A DNA stretch of 64,000 bases, taken from positions 269,145 through 333,144 of the forward strand of contig KB722756.1 of assembly GCA_000349905.1 (NCBI GenBank). The letters run 5' to 3'. The stretch comes from Volvariella volvacea V23 (taxonomy: Eukaryota > Basidiomycota > Agaricomycetes > Agaricales > Pluteaceae). Under the pieces are notes generated by a model. The model saw only the letters and a list, made by a program, of their open reading frames with translations, was not told the origin of the DNA and did not search any database. Numbering within the stretch: the stretch's first letter is position 1; each line of letters opens with the position of its first letter. A program made the position numbers and the translations under genes. Below, piece after piece: positions 45,119 through 60,100 of this stretch.

Positions 45119-48100
45119 CGTTCAGCGTTGGGAGTGCATCAAGGACTTTTTTCTCCTAGCATTCTCCATTAGGGATCGTCATTGAGAATCACTGTTGCTC
45201 TCCAGGTCCCATTATAATGATAAATAGGTGCCGAACCACGCGATCGCTACGTCCGTTCTCAAGAAAGCTTTAACGTTAATCAAAGCGGACTTAGCTTATT
45301 CATGAAATTTCAAATCCGCAAGGATTGGGTAGAGTCTCGATACGGTGTGGTCTTGAGTAAGGACCATAAAGGCCCCTGAGTCTTGGGAAAGACCTTCCTC
45401 CTTAATCAGCCATCACCATCAAATCACGGCCCGAGGGACGTTATCCTATCCTTTCCGTGATCAAGCCGCATATTGTCTCTTCTCACCGATGTGAGTGCAG
45501 GTAGGTGAGGTGATTTCCAGGTTCTTTCATCCCTGTTTGAAAAACTTTGCAGTTTTCAGCATCGAATGATCATATGAATGATGGACTAGTAATCGAGCAT
45601 AGGAACCTGCAAATGGTATAGTTCTAGACGTTGAACGCGTGTACGCCGCGATGTCTCTTTGACGGCTTTGACGGCTTTGGCGGAAGGGAAAATGGACTGC
45701 ATCATTTGCTGTTGTGGCGTGTCCTCAGGGGTGGGAGAGGCTGGTTAACGCAGCCACGAGGCTTTGAGTTTTGGTCAGGGTTCAACGGGTCCCATGCCCA
45801 CTCGCAGTCAGCGCGTCTGGCGGCGTAGATTGGCCTTGGGAATCTGGTCAGCTATTGCCTCGATGGACAGCACGAACGAGTCCTTGCAGACCCTTATCTC
45901 TGGAAGAGAACGAGACTTAATCTAGATATTGCGGGGCATATCTGATTGCTCGTTATAGGCATTGCTTCGAGCAGTATCGCAGTTGACAGCGATTGACCTC
46001 CTAAATCCGAACTCTAGTTTAAAGCCGACGCTACGACTATATCACTTAGTAAAATCCGTACCGAGGATTAACGTTTGAAGGGCACTGACATAACTGGTCA
46101 CAGCGGTGGTGATAACTCCATGGTGTGACTTCGCAAGCTAATTGGACCATCAATTACAGCCACTCTCATGCACTTCTGTGATGTGGGAATGGACGGCCAG
46201 TCATCGAAAATGCCCGATCTGCAAATGCGGTAACTATTGCACAGTGTATGGCAACTAGGTATGATAGCCAACGAAGCGAGAATAGGACCCCTAAAGAAAC
46301 GGTCGCAACCCCAAAATTGGCCAAGTGCGCAGCTGTGCATTGCCGCGGGACAGATGTTGATTGTCGGTATTCAACCAGATCGTTGTCACGCGACGACCAG
46401 AGAGAAGTCGACTGGTTGAATTGAATATCGTGGGGTTGTTGGCTCGGCTCCTGGTATCTGATTGTCGGATGCGTGTCACTTTGCACTCGCTAGTTAGGAG
46501 GACGCGAGATAGCCATGGACCTGAGTCCGTAAATCAAGGATACGCTGATAGATGATATCTCCAGCTACTCAGGCAAGATAGCTACCCGCGTGACCCTAGG
46601 ATGGGGAACTGGACTTCCCACCTTGACACTTGTTATCTTCTCATTCTGGCGTGTCATTAACCAGGTTAAGCACGAGCTGGGTAATTATTACCCTCTCCTA
46701 GATTTCTAGGGTGACGTATCTGGAAACCCAGACGAATCACTTGTAAACCTAACTCGGCCCACACTTCCTAACATACAATGTAAGTTGCTCAAAAAGGAAA
46801 GTACTGAACTTCCTCATACCTCATGGTGGAAGAAAAAAGGGACGACTTGGGCGAGAGGCTATAATTGGTGGATTTCAACATTAAATTAAAATCTTGAGGA
46901 TATTTTTGGCTCCCAATGATTGGCAGACTGTCATGCAACCAGAAGCAATACAGTAAATGTGGTCCAGCCTGAAAATCGCATTGAGAGCCTGGTCCAGTAG
47001 GCAGGCTAAACAGCATGAATGATCCGAATCGCCATCCTGTTGGTACAAGACAATGCACTCGTCTTTCTCAACAGCGACCTATTTTTGTGGACACACTAAG
47101 TGTCGAGCGGTTTATTGATGTTGCTCCCCAAGGAATGTTGGCTATGTGCATGAAATTGGTCATTTCCCCCGTGTACTCTCCAACCCTATCGGGCTCCGAG
47201 TACTAATATAAAGATACTCACTATAGTCTGAAATTTCCTTTGCCAATTCCCTCTCCACAGCATTAGCTAGTTGAAAGTGTTGAAAACGGTTCTAGCGAAC
47301 ACGACAGCAATTCCGAGTCATGTCATACCCCATTCCCACCTAAACGTCTTAAAGCGGGGTGTTCTTTGCAATGGAGATGATGCGACTTACCGCTAACATG
47401 TCATACGATAGGCTGTTGTGTGCTGAAACTGGCATCGGTTAACTTGAAAACCCATACGATGGCCGACCCGTGGTGGTTCTTTTCACCCTCATGTGCGAGT
47501 TCCCTCGGGCAATATCAACGAGGGTTCCTTCTTGACACCCCGTTAAGCATCAGTATTACTGAGTTCTAGAGATGAACAGCGCAAGTTGGCGATGAGGATG
47601 CGGTGTGGAATGCACTGGCACATCTGGGGTTGCAGGGCTGCGTCTCCAGCTCAGCGGAGTCGGCAGAATATAGTAAGTGGCCACAGGCCCAGCACCTACT
47701 TCCAATCAGGGACCGTGGTGTAGGGATCTCATTCGCCGTGTGCTTCTTCTGTCACAATGTTATCTCCTCAATACAGAATCCTCACGGACGAAAATCCAAC
47801 GAGTGAAGAGCCTGTGGGAAACGTCTCCGTTAGTAATTGATAAGTGGTTATCAAGAAAGCTTGTTTGACAGAAACCTGATGATAAGTCTAATCATTCACA
47901 CAATGTATGCGGGTTATCTCCTATGGAGATGAGATCCACTGGATATGTGAGATATTTCCGTAAGTGAAGTCATCCGCTCCAAATATGCAGCAAAGAAGAC
48001 CTACCTTCAGGGTGCCATTCGACCGGATGCCCCCATCGGGTACAGTGGTCCACGACTTAATGGCGCGGATTCAACCGTGCCCAAATACGTAGCAAGGAGG

Positions 48101-51100
48101 CTAGATTCAAGCTCGATGAAGTCGACGATAGAGCTGTTGACACATTCTATGAACGCGACGCTGATAAAGATGCTATCAGGGTGCACAACAAGGCTGTTTC
48201 GTCCCTTCAAGTGACGACATGCGCTGAAGCGTAAATCGCCTTCGTATCAAGGATGACATCCGATAACCAACTATGTGTTGGAGACATGCACGATGATTAT
48301 GTAGTTATGTCGTCAGCGGAGAATTCATTGAGCTTATCACGGTAAGACGGAGGTAGAATCATCGTACTATGTCCGTCTCTTGATTGTAATTACATGCGTA
48401 ACGTCCTGTGGACTGATAAGCAGGTCGTAAATGAATAGACTGCGGAAGATACGGACTTCATGCACGGAAGTAACCAGAGAGCGTGTACTGACTGAACGAA
48501 TGAGGGCAGCCCTGATCGTGTAAGAGGTAATGGCGGAGACCCTAGGCTTTGAGTGACTATATCAGATCAACACTGAATGTCTTACCATCGCGAGATCAGC
48601 AGACGGAATGGAGCTGGACAGGAGGGAATACCTCAACACGCGTTGCAGTCCCCGTCAGAAGGTTCCCATATCTGAACTTAACCCATCCCTGCACCTTGGA
48701 TGTGACAACCGAGTTTGTGGAATCGTCTCGAGGGGATCAAAAGTGAATAGCGGCGAGTCGAGCAAGGCTAGCCTTATGAAGAATGGATCGCTTGGTGGCG
48801 CGTATTCCGGCGGGTATGAAGCATAACAAAAGAACGTATAGCGTGCCTACTTCTCCTGAGCTCTTTGTGGATCCCGTGCACTCAAACAGTGAAAATCCCT
48901 GTTTATCGGTCAAATCGAATGGATGCAAGACGGCAGAGCTATCGGGGTCCAGGCGTTTGTGTTACATTTCGGTGAGGAGCAGTGAGATGTAGTTCGCGCA
49001 GCCCAACATGCGCGACGGTATGTAGGACGCAACCAATTTTCTCATGGCTATGCCAGCATGGAAAGGTCCCCGTTTCTACATATCTTGAGGCGCGCTGTCG
49101 CTTCAACATGTGGGACGTAAGGAGGTGTAGGTCGAGGCCAGGGACACACGCGGTCGTACACAACGGCGTAGTTCCCTACGGCCCGCTCGTGACCCTGTCA
49201 CCACCGGCGGCATGCGCCCATCGGGCGTCGTCATCTTCCGCTCCGAGTCTCTTTGGTTCTGGCTGGAATAGTGCCTCACGAACTTGCTTCCCCCATGGGA
49301 CGAAGTGATAGTAGCTACCAAGTCTATAATTGCCCACTACCTAGCCGCAAAATTGCACAGTGACATACTTGCATACCGTGTAAGATTTATTTGGCAATTT
49401 TTTTTTTTTTAGATCGGCGCTAGATTTCTAAACACGAAGCGCAAATGCACGAGATAGTGGTATAGAATACACAGGACGCCCATGTATATTAATATTAGAT
49501 GTCGACCTTAGTCTTCCTAGTTTCTTCTTGCGTTCGATGAACTGGCCACATTATGAACGCACAGTACATTGCGACTTGCACGAGGCGGCCTATGGGAAAT
49601 TATTCAATTATTGTTGCGTTCCTCTCTTTTCCACCTAAACCGAATGTGATACTGGCCCGCACGTACCGCCGGGTATCTAGGAGTAGTTTTCAGGGGTTCC
49701 AAAGGATGAGACGTGTTAGCCTATTAGCGTAAAGAACAACTCAATGAAATGCAGGAGGCATATCTCAAGGGTCTTGTATTCGATATTACCGGACCGCAGG
49801 AAACAACCTGGCATAAGGAGTGCGGAGATCCGAACTCAGCGGCAGCCGAGTGGCTCTAGTATCAGTTGGGACTACGCTGGAATATGGATCACAACCAGTC
49901 TCAGGAGATACAACGCCCGTGGAAGATGATGGGAAGTAAAAGATGATGGTAAGGGTCCAGATCATGATGTCAGACAAGATACTTGCTTCTGATTCCTGAA
50001 GGCACCGAGTGCTCATCTTCAGGGTTTCTCGCAAAAATTTCTCCATACGGATGCACTTGCAGGAGTGCTTCCACGCACTGAAGAGTTCATAACTGGAGAT
50101 TTGGTGATTCAGGGAGACGAGAGGCGATAGGTAGGCAGGTAGGGTCAGAACCTGAGAAGCGCGTTGCTTGAATCCGTTTGAAACGTTTCTCCGATTTGGA
50201 AAGTGATCATTTCCAGGATGTTGGATTGTCGACTTGTTGGGTTATGCGTTGATCCACCGGTATATGGCTCGGTGCGCCCAACTGTCGTAATTTCAAATGC
50301 TTGCTTGTTCCCGCGAAAATGGAAAGTGCATACCCCCGAACCTCTGGTATCACTTAATGTAGAAGTCACCCTCCATTTAATATTATGAACGTCAGGACTC
50401 CGTTCAGTGACCCCGAGATGGGTGCCTTTGTAAGATGCGTCGAAAGATTGCCTTGAGATAGACTGAAACAATGCCAGGGCAGTCACCGCACAAAGCAGAA
50501 TATATGACCGTGGGTCTCTGCAAAACGATGATTAATGCATGCGTATCAGGGTATACGGTCAGGCATCGCAGACATGGGAGAGCTCGTAGGACCTAATGAG
50601 CTTGATGACCCCAGCTCATCCCATGGAGGGAAGGACTGATGACCTCAGTATCGAACCCTGATGATTGAAAATGAAATCATCACTACTGATGTCAGCAGGT
50701 TGGCCTGAAGGATTGCTAGACCTTTAGAAAAAGTGATGAAAGTCTCCGGCGTCAACATCCCAAAGCGTCTGTCTCGTAATCGTTTCATTGACCTTGCGGC
50801 TTGTGGGCAATGCTATCCTGCGGCAAGTCGTGGTTAACGTGGTGCTAAGCTATGATGCCGCATAATCCCTTGACGGTACCTTGCGTATGTGGGAGCAGGC
50901 ATATGCCTAACCCTGCGCTGCATAGCACTTTAAGCACCTGCCACTCGCAATGCTGGGTGGTGGCGGCGGAAATACCAAAATATCCGCGTGTGACCGGATA
51001 AGTCCTTGATAAGACACTTAGCTTACAAATTATAAATTAATAAATGATTATCTTCTGGGATACTTCTCGCGCTTACAGCACACCCCAGACAATGATGAGC

Positions 51101-54100
51101 ATCGGTAAGATTCAACGCGACACGGCCTCGCCTGTCTAAGAGCGAATCAACCGCAACGTGCCCAATGCTATGGCACAATGATGATCTCCCGAGGGACATG
51201 GCCTAGCGAGGTTATCCAGATTCACCCCATTGCCAGTGGGGCGGACGCACCCTCTTGCAAAGCGAACTCTAGATCTGAGCAGCAGGGATTGCCCTCATTC
51301 CTCCTGTGAGATGCATTCCCTTTGTCTATCTTGAGTGATTGACTGATGGACAGCTGCAAAACATACCCCAAAACCGGAGAGGACTTAGTTGCGCACCACA
51401 TATACGAATGCAACTCCGCGCACAAGAAATCCTCGGGAATTTGGTAACATGGAGTGTATCAACCTTGGCCCATCCAGTGATACTCCCAGAGTGTCCAGGG
51501 ATAGCCAATAGACGCACTGTATATCACGTCCATTGACACGTAGGCAGATATACAACCGCATTGCTGCACATAACCTCGGCACCCCGCTCCGGTGACACGA
51601 GTGTGGGGAAGCGATGATGGTCAACGGCTTTCAACATACTTATAGCTCTGAGTACTTTCCCCATATTCCGAACAATTCCGTCAGACGCTTGCCGTAACGC
51701 AATGCACGAGCGCCCACTATTGATTTCCTTTTTAGGCCACCTCCAGCTATCGATTCCATATCCTGTTCATTTGGGTCAATACCCTCGGCTAGGAAACGAA
51801 ACTCGAGGTCCGTTAACGTTAAGCACCAAATAGCCGTTTCGCGAGTGGCGATATTAGCACCCTCGAGTGTATTTTCGACTCGGCACACGATGCCCTTTGC
51901 CTCTCTTGTCCCGCAAATAAGAGCTTCCATTGACTCAAAATTGCCAACAATAAACATGACAAAAGGTTATGCAGCGTTATCAAACTTATCGGTGGTATAA
52001 CGGGGCACAGACACCGCCTCGCTTCTAGGCAGAACCCCGGAATGTTTCTTCCCTATCTATTAACCGTTGTGAATGGAGAGAACAAAGGAAATTGGACGCC
52101 CGGTGAGCTGTCCTTGCACGTCGGCGACCCCAAAATATCACTTAGCTGCATTATCACCCCAGAGAAGTATCTTGCAAAGCAAACCAATAACATAGAGGAG
52201 GATATCGCGGCCATGGATTCGGAAACATAGACTTAGCAAGCCTGACCGCGTGTGACGAGGCACTTGCACTCTGATCGACTATGGATGTAGAGTGGTGATT
52301 GTCAGAGCACATTGCCTAGTATCTGGTGCACTCGGAGGGAGCATCCTACTGATGGCGCGACTGCTCTCACGATACACTTGATGAGTGGATCCAACTTCCA
52401 AGTAAGTCCATTGAATATCCTTTTCCGTAACTTTTTTTTGCGTCAATCATATGTTTGATGGCGGCTACGTTTGACTTGGGTTCAAATTTGTCCCGCAGCT
52501 CTGCTAGTAGCGATTGCACATCGTGCAAAGGGACTTGTGCATCATTGGATCTTGTTTGACTCTTGGATTCATCCTGCGCTTTGGTAATCAGCTTGAGGTT
52601 CTCGTTGCGATCTACTGCCGGCTAAGCCTCTTTTGGAGGACATCGCATCATCCACAGGCTACAGAAAATTTCACTGTCAAGCATCTGCTGGACCGTGTTG
52701 AAAGGACGTGTGAGAATGTCTTTGCACAAGGACCCATAACTACATGGAATTACCGATACTAGTAGTACTCGCAACCATTTCCGTATTCGCTTCACCGTGT
52801 GGTTCCCAAGTTTCACTCTTCTACAATATCCATTCATGGTTTGGCTGATCACTACGCGTGATTTGCGGCTCTTCTACTACTAGTAGCCGGCTGCACCTAC
52901 TCATAGGTCCTTGTTGTACCGTGGTCCACGTTTGATCGCGCTTCCTTTCACAAAAATATAATCTCGCCAAACGTGCATCTCAGTTCACCGCACAAGACCG
53001 TGGCACATATGGGTCGTCACATCTACAAGCATAGGCTGGCAATCTCAATTGATTCAAGGGCGCTTCAGTTGCTGGGACCTGGTCAGATGTCAACATCACC
53101 CTTTGAAACGCAGCAACTCAGGCTTAGCCACCCATGTTGCCTTACACCACCACTGCATGATTATTCGACATTTTCCCCTGGCTTGAGCTGGTACGATCAT
53201 CACGCAGCCACGCGACAAATATTGTTGTGGCGTCGCGTGGTTAGCCCTGAATCTGGCACTGCTCGATGATGGATTCAGTCGAGAATCACCCACACGGATG
53301 CTGTGGTCTGGGGCTAGACAAACACGATGGATTGCGTGCTCTATGTATAGCTGTTTTTTATGGCGGAGGTAATCCCTTGATCCACGACTCCTGAAATTGA
53401 CGATCTCCGGCCCGGGACAACGTCTCAAGACTACTCGTGTTAAGTGTATTCAAAAATAGGAGATGGAGGTCTTGGGCTGAATACAATATGAATGTGCGCG
53501 GAGAAACCTGAGCCGCCGAAGTAATAGGTGCATAAGCGAAGGGGCATTAATTGGACGACATCACTCGCGGTGCGGAGAAATGATGGGAAGGAGCCATCAC
53601 TCCCAAGTTGGTGCGTGTCGAATGTCAACGACGTTAACTCTACTCCCCGGACTGGGCCACTGTTTTTGGCTTAGATGAAGTTCACTTTCCCCGCGTTTGT
53701 GATTTTGGTTAAAAGTCACTGACGTGTCCGCTTATATCCTCGGTGGTATTGACCTTGAGTTTCTCCGCCGTCTGCTTGAAGCGGCTTTACGAGCAAAAAA
53801 CAGGTACTGTCCTAAGATTTTCGGGATTTCGCTAGGTATAAGCTGCTAAGTGTCTCTGCCCCTCGCCAAAGGCTGGATTATTCATGGTGGGCGTATATTG
53901 TGATGAATAAACAACGTTGACACAAAAAACCCTCGATCGCTTTTCAAAATGTTCGCCAGATTTTGTCGGCTCCAGTAACATAAGTCGGAAGCACAAGCTA
54001 TCCTCGCCGGCGCCGAATGTAAGTCGTATTACTGGACACAATTATTGTCATCTTCCGTGGAGGCAATAGACAGCTGCTCACATCCCGTAATTTTAATACT

Positions 54101-57100
54101 CGGATGCGCAAGAGGCTCCATTGCACAGGAACCTCTTCAGGTACGCTCCTCGCCCACCATTGTTCCCCAGTGCAGGGTTCCAATCCTAGAATGCATCTAG
54201 AGCACTTCGGACCGCTATTCGCGCCGCTCCTGTGTCCCCGCCGCTTGTTCAGATTCGAGCGGAATGTGGCGGGCTGTGGCGGGTCACGAAACAGACTACA
54301 CTCGGGTAATTTGGCTCCGTTTCATCAATTCAAATTAGTTATCCCAAACAGCCCAGTCCACCGGACCCGTTCATCGAGAGGATCGGGGGGGAGAAGAACG
54401 ATCGACGTTTTGAGTTTGGGAACGTACCATGTGTTTGGCGGGATCACTGAGCAAGCGCAAAAAGTATATATATCCAGTAACCAACGTAACATATGTCAAT
54501 CTCCCTCGCTGGGCACAAAACACAGGCTATCACCGTGCTTGCATATGACAATGTACATTGCACTGGCAGGTCCACCGTGCAACTCGCACATTTCAATGGC
54601 TTTGTAAAGGCCCACCGCCATCGACGACGACGACTCGCAGGTGTTTGATGCAGGGTGTTCCTCCCACTTGACTCAACGGCTCCCGGAGATCCTGAGAACT
54701 GTCAACAGGCCTCCCACAACTTGGCTCAAAGCACCCGGCGAAAGACAGCCCGGTGAATGGCACGCCCTTTGGCATGCGTCTCCTCCCCGTTGAGCACCCA
54801 CCCGCGTTTCGCATGTCACCACAACATGGTCTCCCCGGGGGTGGAGAAGAACGATCCGCGACAGCCACCAGGCAAGACGATGGCGATTCTTCAAAATGCC
54901 GTCAATCCGACCATACCGTGGATTGCGCACCACTTATCCGTCCCATGTTGCCCAGCGTCCTTCGGGGAAGGGTTTAGTCATTCCGCCCCATCCGCTGCCC
55001 CTCATTGGCCAGCACCCTAAAGGCCAAGACATACCCAGAAAGGAAATACGCTTCAAAAATTAATTCCGTCTCCATTTGACAAGTCCCCAGCCAGACCCTC
55101 GAACGGCGCATCCCTGAGCGCGGGCGGGTTGCATGTGCAACGTGCCAACGGACGAGATAAATATATATAGGTATTTCTTTTTGCGCTCGTTTTTTCATAT
55201 CCCTGAAGGATGTTACACATAAAGGCGCCCGCAGGCTGTTTGGGTTGCGCGCTCGATCCCGAATTAGAATTAGGACGTGAAACGAAGAAAAGGGATAGTT
55301 TACCTCCTGTATCTAAAAATCTAAGCCCGTAATCTGGGTAAAGCAGGGTTCATTCCTATCTACGTCTTAGGCGAGGGGCGGGATAACTGTCCTTGCGCTC
55401 CGGCATAAAGTCTGAAGGTGAAAATACCCGGTTTTTGATGTAGATGAATTCAATCTCGGTTGATGCATTCAAGCTCGCTGATGCTTGGGAGGGGAAAGAG
55501 AGATAGGAGATGCCCACAAGTGGGCGTGTGTTTGGGGCTAGCTATCGAGGTGGTCATATGCTTTCCCAAAGTTGGTGTGGGTATATCTTGTAACCATCAA
55601 CAGGTCAATTTTTTTCCAGAGATCGTGGAATCGCCCATGGTACACGACTTTTATGTCCTTGGGATTGCGATTGCGACGACTTATCTATGCATGTAAAACC
55701 CATCTACGTACGAAAGCGACTATCAACTCGATCCGCACATCCGAAGGGGGGGGGTTACATACACCTGAAGCCATGGACATGGGGAATCAAACTCGCTGAG
55801 TTAGAGTTGTTAGGCTCTCCTTGTGTGAGAAAAAAGCGGCAGCAATAAAAAGCAACGCAATGTCTGAGCGTTTTATTGGTTACTGATTTTCATTCAAATC
55901 GGCTTGCGACTTGGACGAGAGCGGAAGATTATCGGGACGCGGCGAAACGCGTGTACGGCAGTTTCTTGTTTCCCCATACATACAAGTGCGCGCCATCTGT
56001 CAAAAAGACCCACCTCAAAGAAAGCCAGATGAGATGGCGTTGATAGGCTTGGAAAATGAGGTAGATCGAATGGAAAGGGGGAAAAAAGCAACGGTAATGG
56101 TAACGGATACGGATATGCGGCACCGTCCGAGGGAGACGCACGCATTGTACCGGATTTGGGAGTGAGATGCGACCATTTCTCGGGGCGGAAGCTAAATGCA
56201 TCTTGATCAGCGAATAAAGCCACTTAGCAGCGCAGCGGGAGACGTTTCCAGGACTTATCCTCGCGTTTCGACAGTGCAAGGTCTTTGTCAGCGCAAAGGC
56301 ATACCTTCTACTCACCGTAGCATCGATACGCTCCTAAATCTTTTTGGCATAGCCCAAAAAGTCTGGACGAGCAAGAGCTTGTGATATCAATCACGATTGG
56401 ATTTGTGATCGACGTCGGGATGACAGATAGAGCCAATTGAGATGCGGCAATAAGTCGCTGCATTGGGCAATCACAATGCTACCTTATCTAACATGACTTT
56501 ACAGTCAGCTCGAGCCAACACCAGCAACGCAAATCACATCTCAGACTCAACTCACCGCAGATGCACCAACGCCTAGAAGACTACTATCCTCTGTTGGTTG
56601 TCGATGGCGAATGGGGGGCGCCTATCGGCCCCTGTGGCAATAAGCGGGCCTTGAGCCCTCCCAGTAACGTACACGACGATAAGCCTGATAGATGGCGATG
56701 AATGGACTTTTCTTTTAACCACCGGAGTCCTCCTTAAAACCCATCCTCCTTCCCTCCACGCGCCAAACAAAAATTTGCCCGCCATGTGCGCCAATGGCAT
56801 CATCGCCATCACGGACATGACCAAAGGAGTACAAGAACGAGCAAACGCTCTTTTCTCGAAAATCCATGGCACCCGCGCCGCACGCACCGAACATCATACA
56901 CGCCCTGCCTGGGCTGTAGGCGTACGTTTTTCGGGATCGTATCAAGGCGGCCATAGCCAACAACTCGAGGCCCGGGTTTTCCTCGTTTGCCCCTTCTTGA
57001 GTGACAGTCTTGGGTTTTGCGTCATTCGAGCCGCTTCGCCGATAACGCGTTTTCGCAAAGTGCCTATCCATCCCAGTCTGCTCCCAGGCCATGGCGGTAC

Positions 57101-60100
57101 TCCCTTCCTGCTTGCTTACCCTCCCGATAGCGAGGCCTGCATGCATACATACAAGGACAGACCCGCAGACACGAGAATTACGGATCGTGTGCTCATGGGG
57201 ACCTTATCGGTAGACACGGCGTCACTGTCCCCAAGCCCACCTCTCAGCTCAGCCCTTACTCTAACCATCCTGAAAAGTGGAGGACAACCATTGTGCTGCG
57301 GATCCAAATGACTCACCCAGGCCGCTGGCTCCTTTGCCATTAGCTTCTCGGACTCGGAGAGTGTGAGGAAACTCCTTTCACAGCGTCCTTGTCAGGCCGT
57401 TCCTTTTGATTGCAAAAAAAAAAAGCTTGAAGATGGCTAGTGGCGGCGTTAGTACTCTGCAAAGACCGCGCGGAGGTACCTCTGGAATCCACCTGGCTCA
57501 CCCACTCTCACCTCCCGTCCACCCGTCCTTCACGGCCACGCCGCGGACGGTCTTCTCAGAGTTCATTTGATGCCACCAGGGCAGGCGCCATCTTTGTCCT
57601 CCTTTTGTTGTTCGAGTCCGATCTAGAATCGGTCATTAAATGGCGTGAAAGCGTGATAACAATAGTCGAGGCCGCGAACGAGACCGGCGCTATGCCTGAT
57701 TCCGAAACTCTTGACAGCACCTCGCGTTTCGTCCTCGACCTCTTTTTGTTATCACCCTTGGCCGTAGTGCACGCAGGTCGAGGGCACAAAGCCACAAAGG
57801 ACTAGCGACGAGTCTGTGGGTTCCAAAAAGAACTGTCAAACTGCAATCAGATGACATTACCTTGGGTTCTGGTTCCGTCATCGTCAGTGTCAGTGTCAGC
57901 CCCTCTCTTTGTCCCTGAGCATTTTTCATTTTCATTTCCCCGCCCGTGTCCCTCCAAAGAAAGCTCTGCTGGCAGCCGAAATGAACGTCGTATTTTTTTC
58001 TTTTTTCGATCGATGAATCAAAGAATGTGTGATTTCACCGCTACGCACGCACGCACTTGTTAGCAGCCCGAGTGGGCAAAGTCCAAGGCTCCAAGCGTTA
58101 ATGTGATTCTCCAAAAAGGTGCTTGTGCCAGCGCCATGAGGTCGAGGTCAAAGGCCTGATGATGGCAGGCAGATGGGGCCAGTCGCCCGATAGATGGGAG
58201 ATGCACGACAGATGGATAGATAAACAAGACAAGTGAGCTCAGATTCAAAGCGGGAACGAGGAACGCGATGGCGCTCTACTCACCGCCTTCACTCTGCCGT
58301 GATCATCGCGGCCGCGCCATGTCCATGGCGTTATCCCGGGGAGACCTGGGAGAGACACAGTCAACAGCTGGAGCCACGCATGGGCATATCGGACATGCGT
58401 ACACGCATGCATATATACACTTGCCTTATCTACATCCCGACGATCCCCACCGACCCGCTTTTGAGCTGCGTCTTGCGTCATCTCCCCATCAATCCATCAC
58501 CCATCAACCACACGACACACCGCGCCGTGAAACATACCCACAGTCGAGAGAGGACGGATGATGGGAGCGCGTCTGGAAGGAGCAATATGATGTCAGAGCC
58601 TGGGCAAATCGATGTCAAGCGCAGATACGGCACTTGGCAATTGAATAGCGAATGTCGAATCCGGGGCGATAAGTGCTGTGGCTTTTAGTGTGGACGAAAG
58701 AGGGTGTCCGCGATGGGACGGGCAGATCTTGGGATGGGATCGCATGAGACCGGGAGATAGGTCGACAGCCGTTTTTGGTCACGAAATAAAGGAGAAAAGA
58801 CAGAACAAAACTGGGACGCCTCAAAGGCGGAGCGGAGATGAGAGGCAGCCGAGCTGGGACGGGCGATGACGGCAGCGCTTTAATGTCCTTTGCTGCACTC
58901 TGAGGCCGTGTTGCTTACGCCACCACACAAACCAGCTCCTGAACGAATACGAAAAAAAAAAGGAAGCCAAATCTCGTGTTCCCATTTTACCGCATACGTC
59001 CTCATCTCAAATTCATCCCCCAACACGATGTTTTCATCTCGCTTGGCCACCAGACCCTGTCCTCCCCTCCTCCAGCTGCGCCGTCCCAATCTTGCTTTCA
59101 TCTCGAGCCATGACGATGGTGGCGATGACAAAAGATCTCAAAGAGAGAGATCCACGTTTGAAAAACGACAAAGCTTCTCGACGCTCACATTATGAAACAT
59201 AGCAAACACGGCGGCTGATACCCATCAGGCCTTGCGTGCACCCTCCCAGTCATTTCACTCGCTTTCCTTTCGGGTGATGATGGCGACCTCGCTCGTTTCG
59301 TCTTTGATGCTCAGACACGCGCACACGGTTTGATTTCCAAAAAAAGAAAAATGTCATTGAGAGAGCAGCCGAGCCTATGAGAGTGTGTGAGAGAAGAAAA
59401 GTGGACCGAGGGCGAGAGGTATGCATGCACGCTTGTCAGTGATTCTGTTCTGTCTATGTAAACGAAAAAGGTGGGTGGGGGGAATGCCAGTGATGAGGAT
59501 TGTAAAAAAACCATGATAGTGAGAGGGTGGGGTAGGATATATCGGCGGAATGCAGTGTTCAGTAGATAAAGAGAGAACAACAAAAAGAGACGAGACGATG
59601 GTATAAATCAAAATGCCCAAAGATAGCCAGCAAAAGTGCGCGGTATGATGTATCCGCCCGGCACTTTCAAGTGAAAGAATAAAAAGCAAATTGAACAAGA
59701 AAAACGAAGAAATAAAACCCGAGTATAGAGAATAAGAAAAGCAGAGGATGCGAACCCGAATGACCCAAACCGAGGCTGACCGAAACAGAGCAGAGCAGAG
59801 TAGTAGAGTGATGGACGGATGCTGATGCGGTGATGGTATGTGAACACAAAAAACGAGCGGTAGGTAGAAATATATGATATGTGTTGTTGGATATTGCTAT
59901 ATGTCTATGCTTGCACGGGGTAGGAACGGCTGATGACTGATACTGATGGATGGATGCGTCGAAATGATCGTGTGCGAGGGCGAGAGGTGAAGAGTAATGA
60001 ATGATTGATGCGTGCTTTTGGGGTGTTTCTTGTTTGGTGGGATGCGAAAGCGACGACAGCGAGTGATGGCGCGTATTGGGGAGGAGTAGACAGGCGCGGT

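Noticed and set aside
50145..50486. 113-codon minus-strand frame preceded by a hydrophobic ILLCAVTALALF stretch resembling a signal peptide
   Set aside because: No ATG begins the frame near the hydrophobic stretch, no family is recognised, and frames of this length are expected by chance in 20 kb of six-frame reading.
51640..51957. 105-codon minus-strand frame with an ATG
   Set aside because: No domain, no neighbouring exons and no signal; not distinguishable from chance.
56775..57311. 178-codon plus-strand frame, with a 143-codon frame on the other strand
   Set aside because: Both strands are open over the same stretch, which points to composition rather than coding, and neither has a known motif.
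57600..57625. GTTCGAGTCCG, resembling a tRNA B box
   Set aside because: No A box, anticodon stem or acceptor stem could be drawn around it.
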